Assembly: GCF_964204865.1 (NCBI RefSeq)
Contig: NC_135254.1
Span: forward strand, 9,739,001 to 9,803,000
From: Styela clava
Lineage: Eukaryota; Chordata; Ascidiacea; Stolidobranchia; Styelidae
Direction: 5' to 3'
Length of the DNA stretch: 64,000 nucleotides
Shown: piece after piece, positions 23,001-34,065 of the stretch
Layout: each line of letters opens with the position of its first letter
Position numbering within the stretch: the first letter of the stretch is position 1
Notes under the pieces: model-generated
Databases searched by the model: none
Told to the model about the DNA's origin: nothing
Seen by the model: the letters and a program-made list of their open reading frames with translations, nothing else
Position numbers and translations under genes: made by a program

Positions 23001-23231
23001 AACCTTCTGATTTCCGCAAAACATCCTGCTTATAAATTTTTATTTTATCAAGATGCAGGGCATTTGATTGAGCATGCGTTTTCCCCTCTTGCGAAAGTCG
23101 CTTGGACCTTTCATGAACCTCATTTCAATGGCGGAGCACAACCTGGCCATGGCTTAGCGCAGGAAGACTCTTGGCCAAAAATTTTGCGATTTGCTTATGA
23201 CAATCTGACAACAAATCAAAATAAACTTTAG
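20029..23231 (+). CDS. BAAT-like: BAAT/acyl-CoA thioesterase-family acyltransferase, gene C
   Basis: Exons 20029-20107, 20646-20744, 21504-21604, 21678-21912 and 22432-23231 join in frame to 437 residues. Phases match genes A and B. It is a clearly older paralog: the N-terminus is MSDKKPRICVNKDLSLADQ and the hydrolase domain differs widely, but the triad is present: Cys246 in IIANCSGAS, Asp347 in YGGKD and His382 in AGHLIEHAFSP. Asp in GGxD is shared by A, B and C, whereas the second acidic residue of A/B is not, which favours it as the catalytic acid. The C-terminus -NKL is another PTS1-like but non-canonical tail. Intron 4 begins with GC, not GT (CCAG|GCAAGT), a GC-AG intron unless it is a sequencing error. 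Intron 2 holds two adjacent hAT-type MITEs and intron 4 a SINE-like repeat. Confidence 0.9.
20901..21210. mobile_element. Non-autonomous hAT-type element (310 bp) in intron 2 of gene C
   Basis: The left end is CAGGAGTGTGCAACATTTTT and the reverse complement of the right end is CAGGGGTGTGCAACAGGCGG; both continue to a shared CGGGCC block. The perfect 8-base target duplication CTCTAGTC lies at 20893-20900 and 21211-21218. No coding capacity. Confidence 0.92.
21227..21471. mobile_element. Non-autonomous hAT-type element (245 bp) in intron 2 of gene C
   Basis: It starts AGATTCTCAAAGTGCTCC. The right end contains AAAGTTTGAGAGCCACCT, whose reverse complement begins AGGTGGCTCTCAAACTTT. The 8-base duplication TATATCAT is at 21219-21226 and 21472-21479. 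It begins right after the target duplication of the neighbouring element. Termini are less well preserved than in that element. Confidence 0.72.
21990..22260 (+). repeat. SINE-like repeat in intron 4 of gene C
   Basis: The block CCACAATCGAGTCCATGCAT followed by CTGAGAAAA and ending CTATCCCTCGAGATAAATAA aligns with 47130-47300. Upstream, TTCAGATGTTCAAAATCC and CCGCTGTAACCGCTTG could be worn tRNA-like promoter parts, but this is not clear. The 5' boundary is approximate. Confidence 0.45.
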
Positions 23232-24733
23232 AGCCTTGAGTCATGATAAATCTGTTTATCGTTCTTCTATGCATCACGCATTCGTGGTCAAAAACCATTA
23301 TTTTATTCTGAGTGTCACCTCATGGTAACATCGGCCAATTTTATTAATTCGCAGTCTCAGAAGAGCAGGTTCAACATGCTACTAATCATTGACCGTCAAC
23401 AATGTTACATGTTTCTTGGATATTACAAAGGCTTTGCTAACCGTGTGAAATTTCATGATACTGGTACATTCTAGGAGCATTTCGGGGAAATATATATATA
23501 TTATTCGTTTGTCAATACATTATTTATCTACATTCTTTTTGTTAAAAGATATGTTACTATTTAGTTTTCGCCCAAAAGATAACTTATCACATCGTTCACA
23601 TTATTATGATATAGCTATGTGCTGCAGAAACGCTCGTTGATGCAAATTCTTCTCACGGTGCCTGCAACTTTTTTTTCCTCTACTATCGGTACTTATTCCA
23701 TGACAATATATATGCAATTGATAAGAACATGATGTATTTATTTCAATATATGTGTCTTGTACTCTTACAGGATATAGTAAATGGAGGGATGAATTGAAAG
23801 AATGGAAATATCACAAGTGCGTGATAAGATTAATAAATAATACAAAAATTAATGAAAGGAATTATTAGTAATATTGCATAATAGAATGCAATTGATAAGA
23901 ACATGATGTATTTATTTCAATATATGTGTCTTGTACTCTTACAGGATATAGTAAATGGAGGGATGAATTGAAAGAATGGAAATATCACAAGTGCGTGATA
24001 AGATTAATAAATAATACAAAAATTAATGAAAGGAATTATTAGTATAATTGCATAATAGAATGTTTGCATACGCTCCCGAAACTCGTTAATAATATCAGAG
24101 GTCAAGTTATGAAATAAACAACAAAGTCCACTTGAATTCGTTTCTTTGCTGATAAACAATGCGGTAGAGGATATTCTAAAACCCATCCCAAAGAAGATGC
24201 AAATGATATTATAATAGTGACCTCCTCGGGACAAATATATAATTCATAGCCATCCTATCATACGAGACTTAAGCCAAGGCGATGGTCCAGTTAATTGAAG
24301 TACTATCAAAAAACACTTATGTCCTATCAATTTCTAATTGCATATCTTAAATAGATTAGAACGATTGTGCGTATCAGCAAAATTTGAACATTTCACTTGG
24401 CTATGGAATGAACTGTTAACTAAAGTTTGGTGTGCATATAGGTCAATTGGTACGAAGATATTTCAAAATAAATCTTGGAGGTAGTATATTATTTTGTAAA
24501 CGCTTGTCAAAAATGCTGATAACCAACAAAGAAGATGTTTAAAGGATTCAAGATGAATAAAAATAAAATGGAACTTACAAATTTCATTAAAAAGTTCAAT
24601 CAGGGGAAACAAAGAATGATTGCTCATTAAAAAACCTTCGAGCCACTTCAACTATTACCAGCCTATTTGATTTTGTGCAAAAATTGTGACTGTAACCACT
24701 AATGCACCTGTATTCTCCTATACATGTTTAATG
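23232..24733. other. Spacer between gene C and ABCC4-like gene 1
   Basis: The convergent 3' ends of a + gene and a - gene meet here. It includes the 174-base tandem duplication at 23712-24060. Bases about 24410-24470 (AAAGTTTGGTGTGCATATAG, CAATTG-TACGAAG-TATTTCAAA) match the 3' flank of ABCC4-like gene 2 at about 42255-42310, so the transporter duplication included flanking DNA. No other gene seen. Confidence 0.6.
23712..24060. repeat. Tandem duplication, unit 174 bp, two copies
   Basis: The unit starts ATGCAATTGATAAGAACATG (23712 and 23886). The two copies differ by eye only around ATTAGTAATATTG versus ATTAGTATAATTG, so it is a recent duplication or an assembly duplication. No gene is contained. 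Confidence 0.93.
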
Positions 24734-27700
24734 CTATACTGCAGTTTCAAACTCTATTGCATCATAGGTTTCTGGTGATGGGGTGAATCTTGACAGATAA
24801 GACCTATCACTATCTTTTATGTTAGTGGGAAGTGAAAGCTTTGGTTGATTTTGAGATTTGTAAGCTTCCTCTGCCAGCTTCTTCAATACTGCTGTACCAT
24901 TGGCTGTTGTTTCAACCATCTTTGAAAACAGTGTTTCAGGGTTTTGTAGCAAAGTATGAGGATGGTCAAATTCCATAACTTTTCCTGCATCCAACACCAT
25001 CACTCTGTCTGAATCTATGATCGTATTAATTCTGTGAGCAATAGTTAAAACTGTACAATATTTAAACTTTTCTCTTATTGTGACTTGGATGAGACGATCA
25101 GTTCTCAAATCGACATTTGCAGTCGCTTCATCAATAACTAAGATTTTGCTTTTTCTCAGAATGGCTCGAGCGAGACAAACAAGTTGTCGTTGTCCAACGC
25201 TGAAATTAGAACCAGATTCTGCAAGTTCACTATCCAGTTTCAGAGGAAGAGATTCTACTACTTCTCTCAGCTGGACTTGTTCAAGTGAATCCCATAAATC
25301 TTCATCACTGTATTGTGTGAATGGATCAAGATTTCTTCGCATAGTCCCAGTGAATAGAATTGGATCCTGTGGTATAATTGACAATGCTCTTCTCAAATCA
25401 TTCAATCCTAAAGGTGTAATTGCAATTCCATCTATATATATCTCACCAGATGTTAATTCAGACAGGCGAAATAAAGCAGACATAAGAGAACTTTTTCCTG
25501 CACCTGTTCGACCAACAATGCCAACTTTTTCTTGTGATTTGATATTGAAACGGACCTTCTTTAACACATCTGGACCACCAGTATAATACGCAAACGAAAC
25601 TCGATCGAATGTAATTATTCCAAGGTTTGGCCATGAAGCAGGTGGTTTCTTGTCCGGTTTTACGTCTGCAGCTTCTGAAGGAATACTGTAGTATTGCTGA
25701 ACTCTTTCAACCGAAGTCATCAAATTTTCTACTTCTGTACTCTGCCTTACACCCCATTGAAATACTTCTAACAAAGCTATAGAATAGGTCAAAGACATAC
25801 CAACTTGACCAGGATCAACATCAATAAATGATATTGTTATGAAAGACATAAAGGTGACAGTTGTTACAAAAAATGCACTTAAAACATCCAATCGAACTCC
25901 AAGCCAGCGACCCGCACATAAGAACAAGTACCATGCACTGCTGTGCAAGTTTTGTCTCTCATGAAACTTCTTTTCAAATGTATCCTGGACTCTAAATGCT
26001 CGGACTGTAGTAAGACCTTGCAATGTAGTAGACAGGAGACTGAAAACCGGACTTCGAGTAGATCCTTCCAATCTTTTGATATCCCGCGAAGTTTTTAAAA
26101 AATACTGCCTTAACCAGAAAAAAACAACAACCAATGGCAGTGTTATAACAGCCACCATATAATTGATAACAATTGTGAGAATCAGGATGCTGGTGATAAA
26201 ACCCCATACATACAAAAAGTCATAAAATGTCAGTGGCAAAATATCATCGATTTGACCCATGTCTTTGGAAAATCTGTTCAGCACTCGTCCTGAAGGATTT
26301 GTATCGAAAAATCTGATCGGTGATCTCAAGATAGCATAAAACATTTTTTTATGCATATGTTTCCCGGATGACACACAAAGATAAAAATGCATTATTGCAC
26401 GAACCCATATGCAAATATATGTTATTGCAGTAAGACACGCATATATCATCATATAAAAGTTTGTGTCAAATACATCAGAACTTTCAGAAGTTGATGGTGA
26501 ATATGCCAAAGTAACATTTTCTATTATTGTAGTAGACCAGTTCAAAGTACTTGATACATTGGATTGTAAGTCACTCCCAAGCTGTTGGTGTTCTTCATAC
26601 TTTGTTGCCCACATTGATATCCACCAGTCACATAAAATAAATGAAATATGGCTCAATAGAATAACTATAATAAAGAAGAAACCAAAAATTTTGCTTGCTC
26701 CGACTCGAAAATATTCAAGATAAACACTTCCACTAACACTTCCTTGAACACGCATTTCTTCCGCTGCTTCTCCATCGTTTTTATTTTCTGGGTTTGTTGT
26801 GTCCGAATTTACAGGATCCTCACCTAATAAACCCAACATTTCTTGTGACAATACAGACTTCAATGAAATAGTTGAAGCTGTCATTTTTGGATCTAGTCTC
26901 TGTTTAATTAAAACTGAGTTTTCATCCTCAATTTCTGAAAATTGAGTCTCTACCAAACTAGGTTGGACCTCATTTTTCTCTTCAAGCAAAGCAGCAAAAT
27001 CTGTTCCATCAGCTTGGAGTTCATCATACGTGCCATGGCTCACGATCTCTCCTCCTTTTAAGATAATAATAATATCAGCATCTTGTAGCAACTGAATCTG
27101 ATGTGTTACAAGAATACAAACTTTATCTTTCATAATCCCAGATATACAATGTTGAAACAAATGATTTCCAACTTCTGCATCTACAGCACTCAATGGATCA
27201 TCAAGCAGATAAATATTTGCATTTTTACGATATGCAGCTCGAGCTAAGTTAACTCGCGCCTTTTGGCCTCCACTCAATGTAACACCACGCTCCCCCACCA
27301 TTGTCAAATCTCCATTTGGTAATAATTCAAGATCTCTCTCCAGACCACATGCATGTATTACTCTATCGTACCAATCTGCATCATATTCTTCTCCAAATAA
27401 AATGTTTTCTTGGACTGATCCAGCAAATACCCAGGGCACTTGGTTTGCATATGCTATATCACCTTGAATTTTAATTTCTCCAGAAGATGCAGGCAATTCT
27501 CCCAAAATCGCACTCAGAAAAGATGATTTTCCTGAACCAACAGGACCAATGACTGCCAGTAACTGGCCAGATGAAACTCTTATATTAATATTTTTCAAAG
27601 TCAAAATTGTGTTTTCATCCACTTTTCCATTATCATCCCAGCTACCATAAAAATTTATAATTTCTACAAAACTTCCATAGGCAGCCATCTTATCATCAAG

Positions 27701-28912
27701 TAGATTATTTCTGTATTCACTATCACTAGATTCTATGACTTGATTTAGATTTTCTGTTTCGTCCAATAGTAGAAACTTTTCAATTCTTCTGACTGATATC
27801 CTAGATTCTGCGATATTTTCAATCGCTAATGGAAAAAATAATCCCATAGACACTCGAATAACATTATAAATTCCAATCACAGTAAACACTTGAGATGCTG
27901 TGAGTTCACCGCCATTCCCAATATAAACAAGAAATGTAACACATGCTATTAGTTTTGGAGTACATAAATACATTGACAAGTTGAAGGAACGAAGCAGTGC
28001 AGTCCACATCACCTTTCGTACTTCACTTTTGCGAATAGCTGCAACCGCTTTTGCAAATGGTTTTTCCCATGTATACATTTTAATTACCCGCATTCCAGTA
28101 ATGATTTCATTCATAAGTCGAATACGTTCGTCCGTGATAACTGTAGTTTTCATTCTTAAGCTTCCAAAGACTTTCCCATTTAAACTCTGGAAAATCATTG
28201 TTAAAAATAAAATGGCAAAGCCTGAAAACACAGCTGGTCCAACTACACCCCATAATATATAGGCACAAATGACCGATTCTACTGGTCCCACCCAGATGTA
28301 ATGAATAAACAGGGGCAGAGAATCAAATCTTAAGACATCTGTTGCACCAAGATTCACGATTTGCCCAGTGGTTGTCTCACTTATTGCTTTTTGACTCAAT
28401 CGTAATGTCTTTTTATACATGAGTGCACATGCAGCAGCTCTGAGATGCCAACCTAATCGCTGAACATAGTAAAAAAAAATATGATGGAAGATTGCGAAAA
28501 AGAATGAAATAACACTGATGAAAGTTGCTGTCATGTATGCATCCCATTCTGGCATAGAATCCATGTTTTCAAAATATGAGACGAGTCTTGCAACCATAAT
28601 AGGATGAATTATTGCTAGTGATTCTTCAAGCAGATACACCAATCCAAGCTTGAAAGAAAAGAAACCATATGTTTTAATAATGGCACGACCAAGACTTGGT
28701 TTTCCACCATTTTTTGCTATACAGACTTCAAGTGCCCAATTTTCTTCTAATTTTTGAGAAACTGTTTCGGAAGTATCTTCTTCAGATAGTTGCAACATAT
28801 CTTTTTCTGAGAGGGTTTGCTTCGCTCCTTTTACAAAAAAGGAATTCAGCCACCAGAAAGTACATAAGGATAGTATAGTTGCCTTCTCTCTTCCATTTGG
28901 CTGCAACTTCAT
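24734..28912 (-). CDS. ABCC4-like: ABCC4/MRP4-like multidrug resistance ABC transporter, gene 1
   Basis: One uninterrupted frame of 1392 residues; human ABCC4 has 1325 and about 31 exons. It is a plasma-membrane ATP-driven exporter of organic anions such as conjugated bile acids, eicosanoids, cyclic nucleotides and drug conjugates. Layout: short N-terminus without TMD0, TMD1 about 95-370, NBD1 with Walker A GPVGSGKSS (about 456) and signature LSGGQKARVNLARAA (about 543), a charged linker, TMD2 about 730-1060, NBD2 with Walker A GRTGAGKSSL (about 1134), signature FSVGQRQ (about 1236) and Walker B ILVIDEA. The extracellular loop at about 780-800 has three N-glycosylation sequons (NVS, NWS, NVT). 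The C-terminus ETAV is a class I PDZ ligand, as in vertebrate MRP4. Gene 2 at 42811-46983 is a close paralog in the same orientation. Confidence 0.96.
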   Translation of the reverse strand: MKLQPNGREKATILSLCTFWWLNSFFVKGAKQTLSEKDMLQLSEEDTSETVSQKLEENWALEVCIAKNGGKPSLGRAIIKTYGFFSFKLGLVYLLEESLAIIHPIMVARLVSYFENMDSMPEWDAYMTATFISVISFFFAIFHHIFFYYVQRLGWHLRAAACALMYKKTLRLSQKAISETTTGQIVNLGATDVLRFDSLPLFIHYIWVGPVESVICAYILWGVVGPAVFSGFAILFLTMIFQSLNGKVFGSLRMKTTVITDERIRLMNEIITGMRVIKMYTWEKPFAKAVAAIRKSEVRKVMWTALLRSFNLSMYLCTPKLIACVTFLVYIGNGGELTASQVFTVIGIYNVIRVSMGLFFPLAIENIAESRISVRRIEKFLLLDETENLNQVIESSDSEYRNNLLDDKMAAYGSFVEIINFYGSWDDNGKVDENTILTLKNINIRVSSGQLLAVIGPVGSGKSSFLSAILGELPASSGEIKIQGDIAYANQVPWVFAGSVQENILFGEEYDADWYDRVIHACGLERDLELLPNGDLTMVGERGVTLSGGQKARVNLARAAYRKNANIYLLDDPLSAVDAEVGNHLFQHCISGIMKDKVCILVTHQIQLLQDADIIIILKGGEIVSHGTYDELQADGTDFAALLEEKNEVQPSLVETQFSEIEDENSVLIKQRLDPKMTASTISLKSVLSQEMLGLLGEDPVNSDTTNPENKNDGEAAEEMRVQGSVSGSVYLEYFRVGASKIFGFFFIIVILLSHISFILCDWWISMWATKYEEHQQLGSDLQSNVSSTLNWSTTIIENVTLAYSPSTSESSDVFDTNFYMMIYACLTAITYICIWVRAIMHFYLCVSSGKHMHKKMFYAILRSPIRFFDTNPSGRVLNRFSKDMGQIDDILPLTFYDFLYVWGFITSILILTIVINYMVAVITLPLVVVFFWLRQYFLKTSRDIKRLEGSTRSPVFSLLSTTLQGLTTVRAFRVQDTFEKKFHERQNLHSSAWYLFLCAGRWLGVRLDVLSAFFVTTVTFMSFITISFIDVDPGQVGMSLTYSIALLEVFQWGVRQSTEVENLMTSVERVQQYYSIPSEAADVKPDKKPPASWPNLGIITFDRVSFAYYTGGPDVLKKVRFNIKSQEKVGIVGRTGAGKSSLMSALFRLSELTSGEIYIDGIAITPLGLNDLRRALSIIPQDPILFTGTMRRNLDPFTQYSDEDLWDSLEQVQLREVVESLPLKLDSELAESGSNFSVGQRQLVCLARAILRKSKILVIDEATANVDLRTDRLIQVTIREKFKYCTVLTIAHRINTIIDSDRVMVLDAGKVMEFDHPHTLLQNPETLFSKMVETTANGTAVLKKLAEEAYKSQNQPKLSLPTNIKDSDRSYLSRFTPSPETYDAIEFETAV

Positions 28913-30278
28913 ATTGTGAATTTTTCGTTATTTCAAAATTAGGTTCTTGTAAAATTTCATGTATTTTTACATTTTAAATAACTTCGAGAATTTTTTTTAT
29001 CAAATATCTGAATTAATTTTAACAGTCTGTTCTCAAGTCAGTAAACCTGTATTAAAATATTTTCCATGATTTGGATTCTAACCCTAGATATTAAAAAAGT
29101 AATCAGACCGACTTACTACTGTATTATAACAGTGCTTACAACTCTATTCAGTCAAACTAACACAGATCCAAGGTGGAAGCAGACAATTTATCCCGGTCAC
29201 CTAGATTGGGCCGGAGTATATAGATGGAGTAGGACTTAATTTACATAAGGTTTAAGATGGGAAAGTTTGTATCTGGCTATCAGCACTTAGACTTTCCTCT
29301 CTTGATTGACTGTGGCTCAGTTATCAAATTGCAGTTGATCTCTAAACAAATCTAAACTTTTGGTTGATGAAAAATATACTGCCATAGGGTGTTGTATGAC
29401 CTACCGTACATCAAAATCCTTGATTTGAGTGTTTTCATATATTTACTTTTTATGCAAGTCAGTTCTTGCATTTGCCCCTGTATAACATCAGACTCGTGCA
29501 GTGTTGTGCTTCAGTACGTTAAGTCTGATCTTGACTGCCTGGCTTCTCAAATTTCTAATTCTGTTATTCTTAATTTTAAACCCCTACCCTATTGATTAGA
29601 GTTTAATTGAAATGCACTTAGCTAATTATCCGCTTAGAAATTCATTTGTGCCCTGCTTGAATACAGTGGCAGTTAATAAGCTACGGTACTCTACCTCAAA
29701 ATATTATACATACAAAACTGTGAACAATAGTTTATTACTTTTCATTCAAGATTAATTTCTAACGGCAGAACGGTGCATTTATATAACATCATATTTAATC
29801 TGTGTACTAGTTCGGCCTAAACCCTATGATATTTTTGTGATAATGTCAACCTATCATTTCCAGGCGTTGATAATTTACGTTATTGTCAGACATACGTAGT
29901 TCAACCTGGCTTATTTTTGATTGATTAATGTCAACCTATCATTTCCAGGAGTTGATAATTTACGTTATTGTCAGACATACGTAGTTCAACCTGGCTTATT
30001 TTTGATTGATTGTGGTTAAGGGAAAATCTAAATGTTGAGTAGCTGAGCTTGCTATTGTTGCACACTAAATACTTTTTTTTTTTTTTTTTCAATGGATCCA
30101 CAATGTGGATTATTCAATATGTAAATAATAACTAATGAAATATAAATAAAGATATATTGTGTACCGTAAGTGAACAAACATATATACCAGTAATATCAAG
30201 ATAATTCCATCAGATATAATATTCCATATAATCCAGGGAGTTCCAATTATTCATTTGTTGATTTCGTAATTGCTGTTG
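28913..30278. other. Upstream region of ABCC4-like gene 1
   Basis: Should contain the promoter of the transporter, read on -. I see no TATA box I would defend. It contains a 95-base tandem duplication (29843-30030) and a run of 17 T at 30073-30089. It shows no clear similarity to the 5' flank of ABCC4-like gene 2. Confidence 0.5.
29843..30030. repeat. Tandem duplication, unit 95 bp, two copies
   Basis: ATGTCAACCTATCATTTCCA begins each copy (29843 and 29938). The copies differ at one base in the overlap (CAGGCGTTG versus CAGGAGTTG), and similarity runs to about 30012. Recent slippage or local duplication. Confidence 0.9.
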
Positions 30279-30362
30279 TTTTCGTTTTCGTTGATTTCGT
30301 AATACAAATTACTAGGGATGTTTTCGTTTTCGTTGATTTCGTAATACAAATTACTAGGGATG
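30279..30362. repeat. 42 bp tandem duplication ending in a transposon terminus
   Basis: Two identical 42-base units (30279-30320, 30321-30362). Each contains TTGATTTCGTAATACAAATT and ends ACTAGGGATG. The last eight bases, TAGGGATG, are the first bases of the hAT-like element that begins at 30355, so the duplication spans the insertion boundary. Confidence 0.93.
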
Positions 30363-31090
30363 GCACGAGTCCGGAATTACAGAGATTCGACGAATCCGAT
30401 TAATAGGTCAAGGCCATATATATATTATATATACGCTTTGGTCAAGGCAAGGACTGGAATCGAATCCCTCGAGTCCCTGACGTCACAATGTAAAAGTAGA
30501 AAAACACGTTTTTGACCATACTGCAGCATCGCAGCCACAGAGATATCCAGTTCAGTGATCGCAGCTCATATTTTTTCCCCAGTGGTTCCGCGAATAGCTG
30601 TTGAATCAATATAAAATAATATTTTTTTTCTTTTTTGGCGGCCATAATACAAACGTAAACGTGGGTCAATGTGCGCCTTTGCTATGAACTGGATTTCCAG
30701 CCCAACACTTTTAATGCTGGGCGGCTATTTGAAAATTCTTACATGTCAATATGAAAAATAAAAAAGCTTTTGACTACAATGCTTTCCCATAATTCCAGAT
30801 ATTTCTAGCCTTAAATTTACTATGTCGCGTGCGCAAATGGTAGAGAGATGCCACTCGTCGTCAATAAAATGCTTGCAATTTAGTAGTTCATGTAAACGTT
30901 CTAAATCGCTCCATGCTTTCTATTGCTCCCTTTTAAGAGAAAGGATTGCACGTAATAAACTCGATTTAAAAGAGGTATTGGTGAGATTCCCCCTTGGGTT
31001 GATCCTGCGCATGTTTCATATCTATTTATGCGAATGGAAAACTCAAAAACATTGCGCTAACAGAAACACATATTTTATTGTGTACCACAT

Positions 31091-34065
31091 CAGTGGCGGC
31101 GCGTGGTCATTTTGACAACCGGGGCAAGCTACTGCGGGACCAAGTCACCCCCATCTACGGGGACAGGATGAGCGCTGTAAGTTCTCCCATCATTTTATGA
31201 GTATAAAAACCATTCCATCGGTAACAACCAATCGGCAAAAGCGACAGTTTTTAACGATAAGAAAGTGTCTTTAAAACCGGTCCAAGTCAAGGGATTAATA
31301 AATATAGACATAGTTTATTTTGAAACCTCTTTCAAAAGGAAGGCAATATTTACCCAGATAAATACAATGACATATTAACAGAAACTTCGGGAAAGCAGAC
31401 AAAACCTAAATAAGGTTTAAAACGTTACTATGAAGAAAGGAAAGTTAATGCAAAGATAAGGACATGCGTCGCTCACTCATAGATATATATGCTGCTAGAC
31501 TTCTACTGCTTGAACATATATGCAACACGCCGCGGTTTCTTGGAAGCAAAATGCTCAATAACGCGCTGATTAAAGTCACGCATCCCAGAAATAACGTCTC
31601 TGTGAATGGATAAAACAGCCAAGGAATTTAATCTATCTTGCTTCATTGTGTTTCTGAGATACGTTTTAATACGCTTCAGCGTGCTGAATGTTCGCTCTGC
31701 GTCGGCGGAAGAAATAGGCGTCGTCAAAATGATGTCCAGTAATTTTCCAGACGCCGCAAAGGTAGTTACTAGAGTGTTATCTATGAGGAACCCATAGAGC
31801 GCGCAAGTTGATGTGATGTTCAAAAAAGTTTGATTGGTGTGTATATACATCGCAATTCATTTTCTAATTTACCCACGTTTATCATGGGGTAAAATTTGGA
31901 GACAGTAGCCAACAAATGGATGGGAAATTGACGTGCAAATTTTGAAAAATTTTTGGGGTCATCAAAGAGAACGCGGCACGGTGTTCAGTGCGCAGACGAT
32001 CGCCTATTTGATTCACCAGAATGTCACAGCATTCTTTTGCAGACAAAATCAAACGCTGCGTTGTTTGCCCGCGGCGTAAAGAAGCACTCCATGTGTCGTC
32101 GTATTTTATTGTTTCCCGGATACGAGATACAGCATCGCAGAAGTCTGAAATACACGACTGCAAAGACGCTCCATCCATTAGCCTTGACTGCAATGCGCCG
32201 TATAATACATCCACGTGATAGAATTTTGTGGAGAAAAAAGCGAGAAAAAATGAAAACTCACCATCTTCTAGCAGACGCTTTAGACCTGCCGCCTCCGTCA
32301 CAGAGCGTCCGTCCCAAACCGGAGAGCTCTGAATGCCATTGAAACACTCAATGAGCTCAGACCTAATTTCGGACACGCCTTGCACCACGCGTGATTGGAA
32401 GTTCCAACGTGTTGGTGCACAAGCTGGGAGACGGCGGCTACATATCTAGCGAAGGAGGTCAGAGCGCTTCGGCGAAACGGAAAAAAATGAAGAAAACCCC
32501 GAAACATTTGCAAAAAATATATGGACGAGAGGGGTATCAAGACACATATTTTAATAACGAGGTTAAATTGGTGTGCATAACAATGTAAAAAATGCGCATG
32601 AGTCAAATCTTCTTTTATATAAACTTGAACACCATGTTTCGACCAACTCATGACTGCCGCGCCGTCATAAGTTTGAGCTATCAATTTTGACTTCGCGTTG
32701 TAAGGCTGTAACACTTCTTTCAGTACAGCCGATATCCCGCAAGCCGTGCGATCAACGATTGGTACAAAACTGTGAAATCTCTCGGTAGGTTTACCATCTT
32801 TCACAAACCGAAAAATCACAGCCAGTTGGGAAACGCACGTGATGTCAGTTGTCTCGTCAGACTGAATCGAAAGGAACTGGCAATTCTCAATTTCCAGAGC
32901 CAAATGTTGTAAATAAATTTTATACATTGAGTCGAGCAAATCATTTTGGATATCCTTAGATGTCCCTTTCGAAACAGTTTTCGAAACATACCCCTCTATT
33001 AGAAGAGCCAGCCCGTTCGTCGTGCCCACGGAGGGACAGCTCGTGACAACCAATGAACTTCAAAACATCTATCAATCGACCGAGAACATGGCGGTTTTTC
33101 TCGACGTTTTGGTTGTGCCGACGAATAGAAACCGCGCGTCCTTCATCCATCTGTGCTGCAATATTAACATTTCCGAATGTTCGGTATTTTACTGCATTGT
33201 CCAGATGCTCCATAGGAGATTGATGATCCCTGGCACGCTCGGAAAGCTGTTTAAGATCTCTAAAACCAAATTTACACCAACGTGAGTCACGGGCGGTAGC
33301 AAAAAGTAGGCAATAAAAACAAAAAAGTGCATTTTTGTCCTCGCTGTAACACAACCATTCGTGTTTTTTATACCAAGTTTCTGCGCAGAATGTACGCCGA
33401 CGCTTTCCTCCGTCGTGGGATTGTTCCAGTGAACAATTTTTTGGTTGATTAGGCCCAAGACGTTGTACCTCTAATTTTTGTTCCAGCGGCAGCTGCGAAA
33501 ACGGAGTGCGAAGTAGTGCATCAACCTTATTCATTATGAGGTCTAAGGCTAAGAAATGCGAAGCCGGAAAAAAGTGAGGAGCTCAAAAGGAATGTGGAAA
33601 ATCGAAAGCAAATGGACTAAAGGTCTCTAACTGATTCAAATAGCGAAACAAGCGACAAAAACGAAGGCGAGGAAACTATCAACTCTTCAAGCAACCAACG
33701 AACGAGAGGGAATGCGTGAATATGTCAACAAACACGTTGTTGTAAGAAACGTCGGCATTGTGTCGTCATAATTGTGTCGGCTAGCCCCGATGATTTAGTA
33801 AAAGAAACAGAAAACAAACGAGACAAACGCGGCGAGTGGAATATAAAAGAGAGAATACGATATACAATGAGCAACCGGGGCAAAATCGGCGTCGCCCCGT
33901 CGACGTTCGGCGAAGGCTTTGCGAGCGAAAAATGAACCATGTCGGGAGAATATGGCTAGTGTAGACAGTCTGTGCAACCGATATTGAGGTATTTTTCGAA
34001 TATTTTTTATTATTACCGAAAAAACAACCATTGCCCCGGTTGGCCCTATTGACGCGCCGCCACTG
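31091..34065 (-). mobile_element. Inner hAT DNA transposon (2975 bp) with decayed transposase
   Basis: The left end CAGTGGCGGCGCGTGGTCAT and the reverse complement of the right end, CAGTGGCGGCGCGTCAATAG, share 14 identical bases and later ACCGGGGCAA. The flanks share ACCACAT (31084-31090 and 34066-34072), 7 of the expected 8 bases. It encloses a broken - strand transposase gene, so it is a formerly autonomous hAT element of the ZMYM/TTF-finger type. It sits inside the element with TAGGGATGG termini and is therefore younger than that element. Confidence 0.9.
31503..33534 (-). pseudogene. hAT transposase (TTF-finger / DUF4371 / hAT dimerisation), frameshifted
   Basis: Read on -, the parts are in family order but in different frames. 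Bases 33534-32956 hold an N-terminal zinc-finger part (ETWYKKHEWLCYSEDKNALFCFYC, TTF or ZMYM1-like, ending ...LSLRGHDE). Bases 33053-32298 hold the DUF4371 catalytic part (IQSDETTDITCVSQLAV, then HCYAHQFNLV). Bases 32388-31882 are a linker helix region. Bases 31850-31503 hold the C-terminal hAT dimerisation domain (SADAERTFSTLKRIKTYL). At least three frameshifts separate them, so no active transposase is expected. Transposases of this family cut and paste elements with CAGTGGC-type ends and 8-base target duplications, which agrees with the enclosing element. Confidence 0.9.

Noticed and set aside
25080-25586. 168-residue open frame on + opposite ABCC4-like gene 1 (and its twin at 43130-43663)
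   Set aside because: Antisense shadow of the conserved NBD2 coding sequence; low-complexity Ser/Arg-rich peptide with no motifs. Its presence in both copies follows from the duplicated gene.
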